Made by a program: the position numbers and the translations under genes. From Limivivens faecihominis (GTDB lineage Bacteria > Bacillota > Clostridia > Lachnospirales > Lachnospiraceae), in the NCBI RefSeq assembly GCF_020686945.1, contig NZ_JAJEPR010000048.1:1-19819 (forward strand): a DNA stretch of 19,819 nucleotides, read 5' to 3'. Under the pieces are notes generated by a model, which saw only the letters and a program-made list of their open reading frames with translations, had not been told where the DNA came from and ran no database searches. Shown here piece by piece: positions 13,671 to 19,714 of the stretch (the first letter of the stretch is position 1; the number at the start of each line of letters is the position of its first letter).

Positions 13671-13710
13671 CTCCCTGACCGCATATGCTGACAGTATCAA
13701 AGTCAGGGAG
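13671..13710 (+). promoter_or_regulatory. Inverted repeat covering the ribosome site of the NMT1-like gene
   Basis: CTCCCTGAC (13671-13679) is perfectly complementary to GTCAGGGAG (13702-13710). The second arm contains the GGGAGG ribosome site of the next gene, 6 bases before its ATG, and is followed by GTTTTT. It could either close the ribosome site or act as the terminator of the DUF1836 gene with a long loop. The pairing is seen; the role is open. Confidence 0.55.
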
Positions 13711-13716
13711 GTTTTT

Positions 13717-14175
13717 ATGAAAAAGAACTGGAAAAAAATAACTGCCGCACTTCTCACGGCCACGATGCTTCTCGGCACCGGCTGCGGAAAGAAAGAAAAA
13801 ACGGAGGAGGCTGCCAAAGTCACACTGAACGAGGTAGCCCACTCCATTTTTTATGCGCCGCAGTATGCGGCTATTGAATTAGGTTATTTTAAAGAGGAAG
13901 GGATTGACCTAACTCTTGTCACCGGCTTTGGAGCCGACAAAACGATGACTGCCGTGGTCTCCGGCGAAGCGGACATCGGCTTCATGGGAAGCGAGGCTTC
14001 CATCTATGCCTACGCCCAGGGCGCTTCCGATTACGTCATCAATTTCGCCCAGCTCACCCAGCGGGCCGGAAACTTTCTCGTAGCCCGGGAAAAAATGCCA
14101 GATTTTTCCTGGGATGATCTGAAAGGAAAAACCGTTCTTGGCGGTCGAAAGGGTGGCTGCCAGGGCACTATGTAA
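13717..14175 (+). pseudogene. NMT1/THI5-like ABC substrate-binding lipoprotein, 5' half only
   Basis: The 152-residue frame starts with a lipoprotein signal (KITAALLTATMLLGTGC, Cys23). It continues with the SsuA/THI5-like pattern: VTLNEVAHSIFYAPQYAAIELGYFKEEGIDLTLVTGFGADKTMTAVVSGEADIGFMGSEASIYAYAQG, then DLKGKTVLGGRKGG. Complete proteins of this type have about 320-340 residues and bind pyrimidine, sulfonate or nitrate-like ligands. Here the similarity ends at GGRKGG, five codons before a stop, immediately beside the end of the convergent gene at 14178. The second lobe and the permease and ATPase genes are gone. A 3' deletion is the simplest explanation. Confidence 0.8.
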
Positions 14176-14177
14176 AT

Positions 14178-15518
14178 TTACAACATCTTTACCATCGTGA
14201 TCTCATCGATATAGCTTCCATTGGGAAGGCGGAAGGCTCTGGGAATTCTCCCGATCTCCTCAAATCCCATTTTCTTGTAAAGGCGCAACGCCCGGTCATT
14301 GTCCGCGAAAACGCCAAGCTCCAGCTGCTCAAAGCCGGCCTTTTTTGCAAAATCGATGCCACGCTCCATCAGAATCGTTCCCAGACCGGAGCTGCAATAT
14401 TCCTGAATAATGGCAATGCCAAGACTTGAACGGTGACGGACCTTCGTGCGGTCATGAAAAATGTGAACGCCCACATTTCCCACAACGCGATCCCCGTCAA
14501 AGACCGCCAGCATCAGATCTTTGTCTGATTTCCGGATATTCCGAAGGATTCTCTCCTCCTCTTCCAGCGTAAAATCCACCTCTTCCGGCAGGCGCACCAT
14601 AAAATGGGTCTCCGCTGCCGTCTGTCTGAGATAGGCAATCATCGACTCCGCATCCTCCGGCTCCGCCTCTCTTAAAACAACCTCTCTTCCATCTCTCAGC
14701 TGGATTTTTTCTCCCTCATCAAGCTTCAGTTGTTCCAGATCATCAGGCACATAGAGGTTTCCGCTGTAGTATTTCCTGCCCTCTTCCAGATAAAGCTCTT
14801 TCCGCCAGGCGATATTTTTGTCCTCCGTATGGTAGAGCAGGAGATTTTTCACGCCGAGGCGCTCCGCCAGCTCGCAGGCGTCTTTTACCGTGGAGTGATG
14901 TTTCTCGTAGGGTTTGAAAATGTCCGCCTGACCATAGAGACAGAAGGCCTCGTGAAGAAGCCAGGTGCTGTCTTTGGCATAGCTCTCATTTGCTTCGTTG
15001 TAGGGCTCGTCCCCGCAGCAGGTGAGCTTTTTCCCATCGCCGAGCTCCATGGAAAAGCCGAACTGTTTCGCCTTGGTGGAGTGAATGTCAAAGAAAGTTA
15101 CTTTTTTCCCGAGAATTTCTTTTGACTCCCCGTCCTCAACCGTGACGAGATGGAGGCGCTTATCCAGAAAAGCGGCTTCTTTTTTTTGCAGCAAATTCTC
15201 TGCCATGCCCTTAAGAAGACCAATCACTTCCTCGTGGGCATAGATCACGGCGTCCTCTTCGTACTGGCCGCGGCTGATATTCTGACAGACCATGCGGATC
15301 ATCCAGAGGATGCCCATGATGTGATCCAGATGTTTATGGGTGACAAAAATAGTCCGGACCTGTTTCCAGTCGATCCCAGCGTGCTTCAGCTGATGCAGGA
15401 TGCCGTTTCCGCCTCCGCCGTCCACCAGGAAATAGTCATCTTTTTCGCTGAGTACAAAACAGGTATTATAGCACTCGGTCACTGCCGCGTTTCCCGTTCC
15501 AAGTATGGTAAGTTTCAT
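14178..15518 (-). CDS. Metallo-beta-lactamase-fold hydrolase fused to GNAT acetyltransferase
   Basis: This 446-residue protein joins two domains in one continuous frame. Residues 1-265 are an RNase Z-like metallo-hydrolase: MKLTILGTGNAAVTECYNTCF, the metal motif THKHLDHIMG (His61, His63, Asp65, His66), CCGDEPYNEA near 167-176, HST at 209-211 and a closing LLLYHTED (His230). Residues 275-446 are a GNAT N-acetyltransferase: VVLREAEPEDAESMIAYL, VFDGDRVVGNVGV, LGIAIIQEYCSSGLGTILM, ELGVFADNDRALRLYKKMGFEEIGR. AGGAGG lies before the ATG. Neither substrate can be named. No ribosome site separates the domains, so this is a real fusion rather than two genes read together. Confidence 0.85.
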   Translation of the reverse strand: MKLTILGTGNAAVTECYNTCFVLSEKDDYFLVDGGGGNGILHQLKHAGIDWKQVRTIFVTHKHLDHIMGILWMIRMVCQNISRGQYEEDAVIYAHEEVIGLLKGMAENLLQKKEAAFLDKRLHLVTVEDGESKEILGKKVTFFDIHSTKAKQFGFSMELGDGKKLTCCGDEPYNEANESYAKDSTWLLHEAFCLYGQADIFKPYEKHHSTVKDACELAERLGVKNLLLYHTEDKNIAWRKELYLEEGRKYYSGNLYVPDDLEQLKLDEGEKIQLRDGREVVLREAEPEDAESMIAYLRQTAAETHFMVRLPEEVDFTLEEEERILRNIRKSDKDLMLAVFDGDRVVGNVGVHIFHDRTKVRHRSSLGIAIIQEYCSSGLGTILMERGIDFAKKAGFEQLELGVFADNDRALRLYKKMGFEEIGRIPRAFRLPNGSYIDEITMVKML

Positions 15519-15536
15519 CTCTTTTCCTCCTGTGCT

Positions 15537-15566
15537 AAAAAAGGAGCCGCAGTCTCATGCAGCCCC
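15537..15566 (-). terminator. Terminator between the FakA-like domain gene and the fusion gene
   Basis: On the minus strand GGGGCTGCA and TGCGGCTCC form a 9-bp stem with wobble pairs around a 6-base loop, followed by six T (15537-15542). It lies after the stop at 15580 and just before the ribosome site of the fusion gene, so the two genes are probably separate transcripts or attenuated. Confidence 0.75.
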
Positions 15567-15579
15567 TTTCTCTTTTTTC

Positions 15580-15870
15580 TCAGCCCTGCTGGCCGTTTGC
15601 CTGCCGAATCATATCCTCCACAACGATATCGTAGATTTCGCCGATAGTATTGCAGTATTCCAGAATCTTCCAGGGCTCATTGGTGTGGAAATGGATCTTG
15701 ATGAGATCCTCATCTCCAGCCGCAATGAGACTGTTTCCCTCGAAATGCTCTGTGATATATTCTGCGATCTCATCCTCATCCAGATCCTCGTCTCTTCTGT
15801 CGATGAGCAGCTGCGTATCGTAACGATAAGCGAACTGATCATCCTCTGCATCGATTGAATGAACTGCCAT
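15580..15870 (-). CDS. Stand-alone FakA-like C-terminal (DAK phosphatase-like) domain protein
   Basis: The 96-residue acidic protein (FAYRYDTQLLI..DLDEDEIAEYITEHFEGNSLIAAGDEDLIKIHFHTNEPWKILEYCNTIGEIYDIVVEDM) resembles the region of FakA/DAK2-type fatty acid kinases around the conserved H-H/V-H-T-N block. In those proteins this domain follows the kinase part and contacts the fatty-acid-binding partner FakB/DegV. Here it is encoded alone, with GGAGG 8 bases before the ATG. No kinase domain or DegV gene is nearby. The role is unknown; it might modulate a FakA/FakB system encoded elsewhere. Confidence 0.7.
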   Translation of the reverse strand: MAVHSIDAEDDQFAYRYDTQLLIDRRDEDLDEDEIAEYITEHFEGNSLIAAGDEDLIKIHFHTNEPWKILEYCNTIGEIYDIVVEDMIRQANGQQG

Positions 15871-15904
15871 TTTCTTATCCTCCGTGTTGATGTTATTTGT
15901 GGTT

Positions 15905-15968
15905 TATGCTAACTGTTCAGAGCCGCGTCTCGATTCCGCTGCGCTCTGAATAATCATATTTTAGCATA
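15905..15968 (-). promoter_or_regulatory. Nested inverted repeats and possible promoter upstream of the FakA-like gene
   Basis: An outer pair TATGCTAA (15905-15912) and TTAGCATA (15961-15968) encloses an inner pair TTCAGAGC (15916-15923) and GCTCTGAA (15943-15950); both are perfect 8-base repeats. No T run follows on either strand. On the minus strand a TTTCCA-17-TAAAAT promoter overlaps the outer arm, so the repeat may be an operator or a structured leader. Confidence 0.45.
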
Positions 15969-15992
15969 GAATTGAGCCGGTGGAAAGAAATA

Positions 15993-16814
15993 TCACGCCT
16001 TTATTAAGTAGGCATATTTTCGGATCTGCTGGCGCAGCAGCTGTTCCACCCGCTCCTGAACCGCATCAGAATACCCTTCCGCGATCTGATCCAATTCTCT
16101 TTGCACCTCTTTAAAAGAGAAGTGAAATTGAAGCTGGATTCCATATAGCGCTTCTGCCGCTTCCAGCTGCTCATCAAAATCCGCTGAAAATGGTTTTGCC
16201 TCTATATGCTCCAGACATGCTTCCAGAGGCAGTTCCAGCGGATAATCCATTTTCACATCAGCCAGCAGGCAAAGTCCCTGATCAAACAGCGGGCTCAACG
16301 CATACTGCTGCGTTTCCTCCTGATAGATCACCGCAATATTATTCGTATGACGATCTTTATTCAGAAAAAAGGCATCGATTTCCAACATCGCAGTCAGATA
16401 ACTGCCAAAATTTTTAAGCTTTGTGATCTTCTCGACCTGTTCAGTCAGATATTGAATCCGTTCCGTAACCTTCGAAAATCCCGCCAGTTTTACTGCCAGG
16501 CTCTCACCTGTATATCTTCGGTACAATTTTTCCAGAGGAATCAGAATTTCGCCCTCTTTCAGAAAATCCCTGCTGACACAGCCCCGTATCATCTGACCTT
16601 TGTATTCGATCTGAACTGGCTGATATGCTACAAAAGGATAGGACAAACTGCTTTTCCCGAGAAGTGAAGACACCAGCACCTCTGCCAGGCCTTCATATCC
16701 CATATAATCTGCCTTATACCAGATACCGTCAACCTTCCACTTACGCTGATCCCCTTTTGAGGTATGACCAGTCTTGTGAAAAGGCGAATAAGTATCAAGA
16801 TTTACATTTTTCAC
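15993..16814 (-). CDS. HipA/CtkA-like protein kinase (toxin-like)
   Basis: This 273-residue protein is a compact HipA-family kinase. KWKVDGIWYKADYMG (25-39) corresponds to the nucleotide-binding lysine strand (Lys34). LNKDRHTNNIAVI (151-163) is the catalytic loop with Asp154 and Asn159. SPLFDQGLCLL (174-184) holds the metal-binding Asp178 in the position of the kinase DFG. It lacks the N-terminal subdomain of full-length HipA (about 440 residues). HipA phosphorylates glutamyl-tRNA synthetase and HipT phosphorylates tryptophanyl-tRNA synthetase; the target here is unknown. The start is GTG at 16814, with AGGAGG 11 bases upstream inside the previous gene, six bases after that gene's stop. The nearby ATG is out of frame. 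Confidence 0.8.
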   Translation of the reverse strand: MKNVNLDTYSPFHKTGHTSKGDQRKWKVDGIWYKADYMGYEGLAEVLVSSLLGKSSLSYPFVAYQPVQIEYKGQMIRGCVSRDFLKEGEILIPLEKLYRRYTGESLAVKLAGFSKVTERIQYLTEQVEKITKLKNFGSYLTAMLEIDAFFLNKDRHTNNIAVIYQEETQQYALSPLFDQGLCLLADVKMDYPLELPLEACLEHIEAKPFSADFDEQLEAAEALYGIQLQFHFSFKEVQRELDQIAEGYSDAVQERVEQLLRQQIRKYAYLIKA

Positions 16815-16820
16815 TCCTGC

Positions 16821-17309
16821 TCATGCCTCCTTTTTCAAAATCAGAAGCCATTGCTGATCTCCTGCCATATAGCCTTTCGTTTTCTCCACAATGAGAAGCG
16901 GATCATAAAAAGGAAGTCCCAGCTCTTTCAGAATCTCTTTCGCGTGATCCCGTGTTTTCGGAAAACATCGCTCTTCCAGAAAATATTCAAAGTCCTTCCA
17001 GTCTGGCTCTGTCACAACGCCAAACGCCCGCAATGGGATCTGATCAGTGTAATTGCGAATCTTTACTCTTTCATGTCTGAAATCAATGTCGATAGCTGTA
17101 CAGAGTTCCTCTCGATTCATGAAATATATACGCATTGTCACATCCGGAATCTCATTGAAATGCCGGGCACGTTTTATCTCCTCGCAAATAACCTGGCCGG
17201 AAACCTGATATTCTTCTGCAATCTCAGAAAGACTCGCGCCCTGCTGCTGTAAGGCCAGAATGTGGGCAAGCTGTGGTTCTGTAAAGGTATATTCTGATTT
17301 TTTCTCCAT
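16821..17309 (-). CDS. HTH protein with HipA N-subdomain-like C-terminus (partner of the kinase)
   Basis: The 162-residue protein starts with a homeodomain/resolvase-type helix-turn-helix (EPQLAHILALQQQGASLSEIAEEYQVSGQVICEEIKRA, 11-48). The middle is a beta-rich stretch of unknown role. The C-terminal 55 residues (DWKDFEYFLEERCFPKTRDHAKEILKELGLPFYDPLLIVEKTKGYMAGDQQWLLI) resemble the short module that precedes HipA-like kinases in Clostridia and in part the HipA N-terminal subdomain. It would therefore combine DNA binding with a kinase-contacting domain. GAGGTG lies 5 bases before ATG 17309. It ends six bases before the kinase gene, so the two are one translational unit. Confidence 0.7.
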   Translation of the reverse strand: MEKKSEYTFTEPQLAHILALQQQGASLSEIAEEYQVSGQVICEEIKRARHFNEIPDVTMRIYFMNREELCTAIDIDFRHERVKIRNYTDQIPLRAFGVVTEPDWKDFEYFLEERCFPKTRDHAKEILKELGLPFYDPLLIVEKTKGYMAGDQQWLLILKKEA

Positions 17310-17326
17310 ACAACCACCTCAATTTT

Positions 17327-18190
17327 TTATAGTTTACTGCAGATCAGGTCATACACCGCCCGCTGAAGCTCTTCCCCTCTCCGGCACTCGGACACCAGGG
17401 AAATCACGGCGTCTTTGTCCGGCAGAATGATGGAAAGCTGAGAATACTTGCCGTCGGCCCGGTAGGAATTGTACTCTCCCCGCCAGAAAAGATAGGCGTA
17501 ATAATCCACATCCGAGGCGCGGGTGCTCTCCTCAATCCATTTTTCCGAGAGAAGCTGTTTTCCGTTCCATTTTCCTTTATTGAGATAAAAGAGGCCAAAT
17601 TTATGAAGCTCAGAGAGCGTGAGGAAAAGGCCGCCTGCACCGAAACTGTTTCCTAAAGGATCTGTCTCCCAGGTGGGCCGCTTGATGCCAAGATGCTTGA
17701 AAAGCCGCGGTGTGAGATAGGAAACCAGATCGCAGCCGGACCGGCGCTGGACGAGGATGCCTGCAAGATAAGGGCCCACATTGTTGTAGACGAAATGCGT
17801 GCCCGGCTCGTAGACAAAAGGAAGCGATAGACTTAATTTTACCCAGTCGTCCTCCGCATATAAAGGGCGCTGTTCTCCCATCAGGTTTCCCTTTTCCTGG
17901 CCGAGACACATGGTCAGAAGATCCCGGACCGTGGCTTTTTTCAGATTTTCATCCACCTCTTTGGGCAAATCCTCCGCAAAAGCCTCCGTCAGTTTTTCAT
18001 CCAGTGAGAGAAGTCCTTCCTGGACTGCAAAACCCACGGCGCAGGAAGTAAAGCTTTTCGTCGCCGAGTAAACGTTTCTCCGGCACTCAGGCTCGCTGTA
18101 CCACTCCCCGATGAGTTCCCCGTTCTGGCTCACTTTGACACCGAGCACGTTCAGTTCTTTGGCTTTTTCCACAAAGTTTGAAAGATCCAT
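17327..18190 (-). CDS. Serine hydrolase, beta-lactamase/class C-like fold
   Basis: The 287-residue protein carries the penicillin-recognising serine hydrolase pattern: SATK at 42-45 with nucleophile Ser42 and Lys45, YNN at 135-137, and GAGGLFLTLSELHKFGLFYLNKGKWNGKQLLSEKWIEEST at about 185-223. The third active-site region reads ADGKYSQLSI rather than a classical KTG/HxG box, which is common in esterase-like relatives. No signal peptide is present, so it is cytoplasmic and not a typical resistance beta-lactamase. GGAGG precedes ATG 18190. It lies 14 bases after the ACT-domain gene and 17 bases before the HTH gene. Confidence 0.85.
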   Translation of the reverse strand: MDLSNFVEKAKELNVLGVKVSQNGELIGEWYSEPECRRNVYSATKSFTSCAVGFAVQEGLLSLDEKLTEAFAEDLPKEVDENLKKATVRDLLTMCLGQEKGNLMGEQRPLYAEDDWVKLSLSLPFVYEPGTHFVYNNVGPYLAGILVQRRSGCDLVSYLTPRLFKHLGIKRPTWETDPLGNSFGAGGLFLTLSELHKFGLFYLNKGKWNGKQLLSEKWIEESTRASDVDYYAYLFWRGEYNSYRADGKYSQLSIILPDKDAVISLVSECRRGEELQRAVYDLICSKL

Positions 18191-18204
18191 GTTATATTCC
18201 TCCT

Positions 18205-18573
18205 TTATTCCAGAATCTTATACCCTTCCGCGTCGAGAAGATCCAGCGCTTTCTGATAATTTTCCTTTTTGGTCAGTATGTAGTCGGTGTTGAAGGTGGA
18301 AATGGCAAAAATTCCGATCTTGTCCTCCGCCAGGATCCCCGTGATCTCGGAGAGGATGCCCACCAGTGAAAAATCAAGAACTCCTTGGATGCGGAAGGCC
18401 ATCCAGCCGTCGTCCCGCTCCAGCGTATTGGCCGGAACGTCCGCCGTGAGGCATACTAGGGAATTTTCTTCGTCCGTTTTTCCGGTAAAACAGTATTTTG
18501 CCGCTGTATTTACCTTTGAATAATCTGCCACCTTGCAGATCGAAAAGTCATAGGGTATTTTTTTAATTTTCAT
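18205..18573 (-). CDS. ACT-domain protein
   Basis: The 122-residue protein has the two-lobe ACT arrangement of small amino-acid-sensing proteins of the ACT_7/CASTOR-like type. A first lobe (FSICKVADYSKVN..YCFTGKTDEENSLVCLTADVP) is followed by a clear ACT motif (WMAFRIQGVLDFSLVGILSEITGILAEDKIGIFAISTFNTDYILTKKENYQKALDLLDAEGYKI). Such proteins usually bind amino acids. ATG at 18573 was chosen because its GGAGGAG ribosome site is exactly in the loop of a 7-bp inverted repeat. It is the first gene of a four-gene run driven by the promoter at 18619-18648. The ligand is unknown. Confidence 0.8.
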   Translation of the reverse strand: MKIKKIPYDFSICKVADYSKVNTAAKYCFTGKTDEENSLVCLTADVPANTLERDDGWMAFRIQGVLDFSLVGILSEITGILAEDKIGIFAISTFNTDYILTKKENYQKALDLLDAEGYKILE

Positions 18574-18594
18574 TGGAAAACTCCTCCTTTTCCA
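18574..18594 (-). promoter_or_regulatory. Hairpin presenting the ribosome-binding site of the ACT gene
   Basis: TGGAAAA (18588-18594, minus strand) and TTTTCCA (18574-18580) are perfectly complementary and enclose GGAGGAG, the ribosome-binding site, as a 7-base loop. The second arm ends directly before the ATG. The arrangement could make translation depend on folding, temperature or a bound protein. Confidence 0.6.
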
Positions 18595-18618
18595 CAAAAA
18601 ATGCCGGGTTCAAAAGTT

Positions 18619-18648
18619 ATTCTATTCCTTTTGGAGACACTCTGTCAA
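18619..18648 (-). promoter_or_regulatory. Promoter of the ACT-hydrolase-HTH-kinase run
   Basis: On the minus strand TTGACA (18643-18648) and TAGAAT (18619-18624) are 18 bases apart. They lie just downstream of the CPBP protease stop codon and about 45 bases before the ACT-domain start. No other promoter of this quality is seen down to 15993. Confidence 0.65.
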
Positions 18649-18654
18649 TCATTC

Positions 18655-19338
18655 TTACCGGTAGCTTAAGACAACCGAATAATCTAGGATTGCATGAACC
18701 AGCACCGCTGTCCAGAGCGTTCCGGATTTTTCTTTCAGGAACTGAAAAATGCAGCCCATGGTGAGAAGGCCCAGCAGCTCCGACGACACGAAAGATATCA
18801 CATAAGGCACTGTGATCGCTCCCCAGTTCGCATAGGAAAAAAGATGCATGACCGCGAACAGAAGATTCGGCGCCAGATAGCGGATATATGGCTCCTCGCC
18901 CCTGACCAGATATACGCAAATGCCTCGCACAACAAACTCTTCCGCAAAGGCAATAAACACCGTGTAATACGGAAGATTGTACAGCACTGTGACTTTATCC
19001 GCTTTCGTGACCAGACACCAGAGAGCCAGCGCCAGCAAAATGCCGCCAAGAATCCCAACTGTGCATTTCTGCATTTTCCCGGTAATTTTCAGATACATTT
19101 CCGTCTGGAAATTTTTCCCCAGCCGAAAAAGGAACAGAAAAAACAGTAGGATGGGAACTGCCTCCACGATCAGGTTCTGCACAAAGATCCCCGGAATATT
19201 CACCGAAGCCTCCTTCACAGAGAGAACTACTCCCTTTGTTTTCCATAAGTAAATAAAACCAGCGCTCCACAGAATATCCGCCGTGCAGATCAGGAAAATC
19301 AGCACGAGTTTTTTTATGGAATTTTTGTTTAGGTTCAT
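18655..19338 (-). CDS. CPBP family intramembrane metalloprotease (Abi/CAAX-type)
   Basis: The 227-residue membrane protein has about seven hydrophobic segments and the full set of CPBP motifs: EEFVVRG (Glu133, Glu134, Arg138), FAVMHLFSY with His165, and the third motif VLVHAILDY with His215 and Asp219. Such proteases cleave substrates in the membrane. In Firmicutes they often serve bacteriocin immunity or maturation, but no bacteriocin gene is seen here. GGAGG lies 8 bases before ATG 19338. The gene stands alone between a terminator and the ACT-gene promoter. Confidence 0.88.
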   Translation of the reverse strand: MNLNKNSIKKLVLIFLICTADILWSAGFIYLWKTKGVVLSVKEASVNIPGIFVQNLIVEAVPILLFFLFLFRLGKNFQTEMYLKITGKMQKCTVGILGGILLALALWCLVTKADKVTVLYNLPYYTVFIAFAEEFVVRGICVYLVRGEEPYIRYLAPNLLFAVMHLFSYANWGAITVPYVISFVSSELLGLLTMGCIFQFLKEKSGTLWTAVLVHAILDYSVVLSYR

Positions 19339-19402
19339 CTGTTAGGCCTCCGTTTGTTAGTTTGTGCTAATTTTACCACAGATTCTCCTAAAATGGAAAA
19401 CT

Positions 19403-19433
19403 AAAAAAAGAGAGAGGAAAACTCCCCCTCTCT
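19403..19433 (-). terminator. Terminator after the YgiT-type antitoxin gene
   Basis: On the minus strand AGAGAGG (19427-19433) pairs with CCTCTCT (19411-19417) and is followed by CTTTTTTT. It comes about 20 bases after the antitoxin stop at 19454 and separates that gene from the CPBP protease. Confidence 0.75.
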
Positions 19434-19453
19434 TAATTCTATATATAATATTT

Positions 19454-19681
19454 TTAAGCTACCTGAGGATAATCAATAACTGCAATTTCCTGCATTAACT
19501 TTTTAGCCGTATTGATGATTTTTTCAAGTTGTTCAGCCACTTCATCCGTATAATATTTTTCTCCACACTGTTCACATTCAAGACAAGGAACATTTTTAAT
19601 CACAATAATACAATTCTTATAATTTACGACGTGTGTTGTGGTACTATTTACGGTTGTACTGTTTTTGCAATACATACACAT
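19454..19681 (-). CDS. YgiT-type zinc-finger protein, MqsA-family antitoxin N-terminal type
   Basis: The 75-residue protein begins MCMYCKNSTTVNSTTTHVVNYKNCIIVIKNVPCLECEQCGEKYYTDEVAEQLE. It has two CxxC pairs (CMYC and CEQC), as in the zinc-binding half of MqsA. The DNA-binding HTH half of MqsA is absent, as is usual for these short Clostridia proteins, which normally follow a toxin gene of the MqsR or DUF4258 type. No such gene lies directly upstream; the upstream DNA instead looks like a transposon end. ATG at 19681 is preferred over the GTG and ATG codons at 19690 and 19687 because GAGG lies 8 bases upstream. It is AT-rich compared with its neighbours. Confidence 0.8.
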   Translation of the reverse strand: MCMYCKNSTTVNSTTTHVVNYKNCIIVIKNVPCLECEQCGEKYYTDEVAEQLEKIINTAKKLMQEIAVIDYPQVA

Positions 19682-19714
19682 ATACATCACCTCTTTCTTC
19701 GAGTCTTTAAATCA

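Noticed and set aside
12971..13684. A 237-codon minus-strand open frame opposite the DUF1836 gene, longer than that gene.
   Set aside because: It has no ribosome site and no family pattern. The plus-strand frame has a promoter, a ribosome site and a recognised family.
17327..18190. The serine hydrolase as an antibiotic-resistance beta-lactamase.
   Set aside because: It lacks a signal peptide and the classical KTG box. It fits the large group of cytoplasmic esterase-like relatives.
18655..19338. The CPBP protease as part of a bacteriocin cluster.
   Set aside because: No precursor peptide, modification enzyme or dedicated exporter is found nearby.
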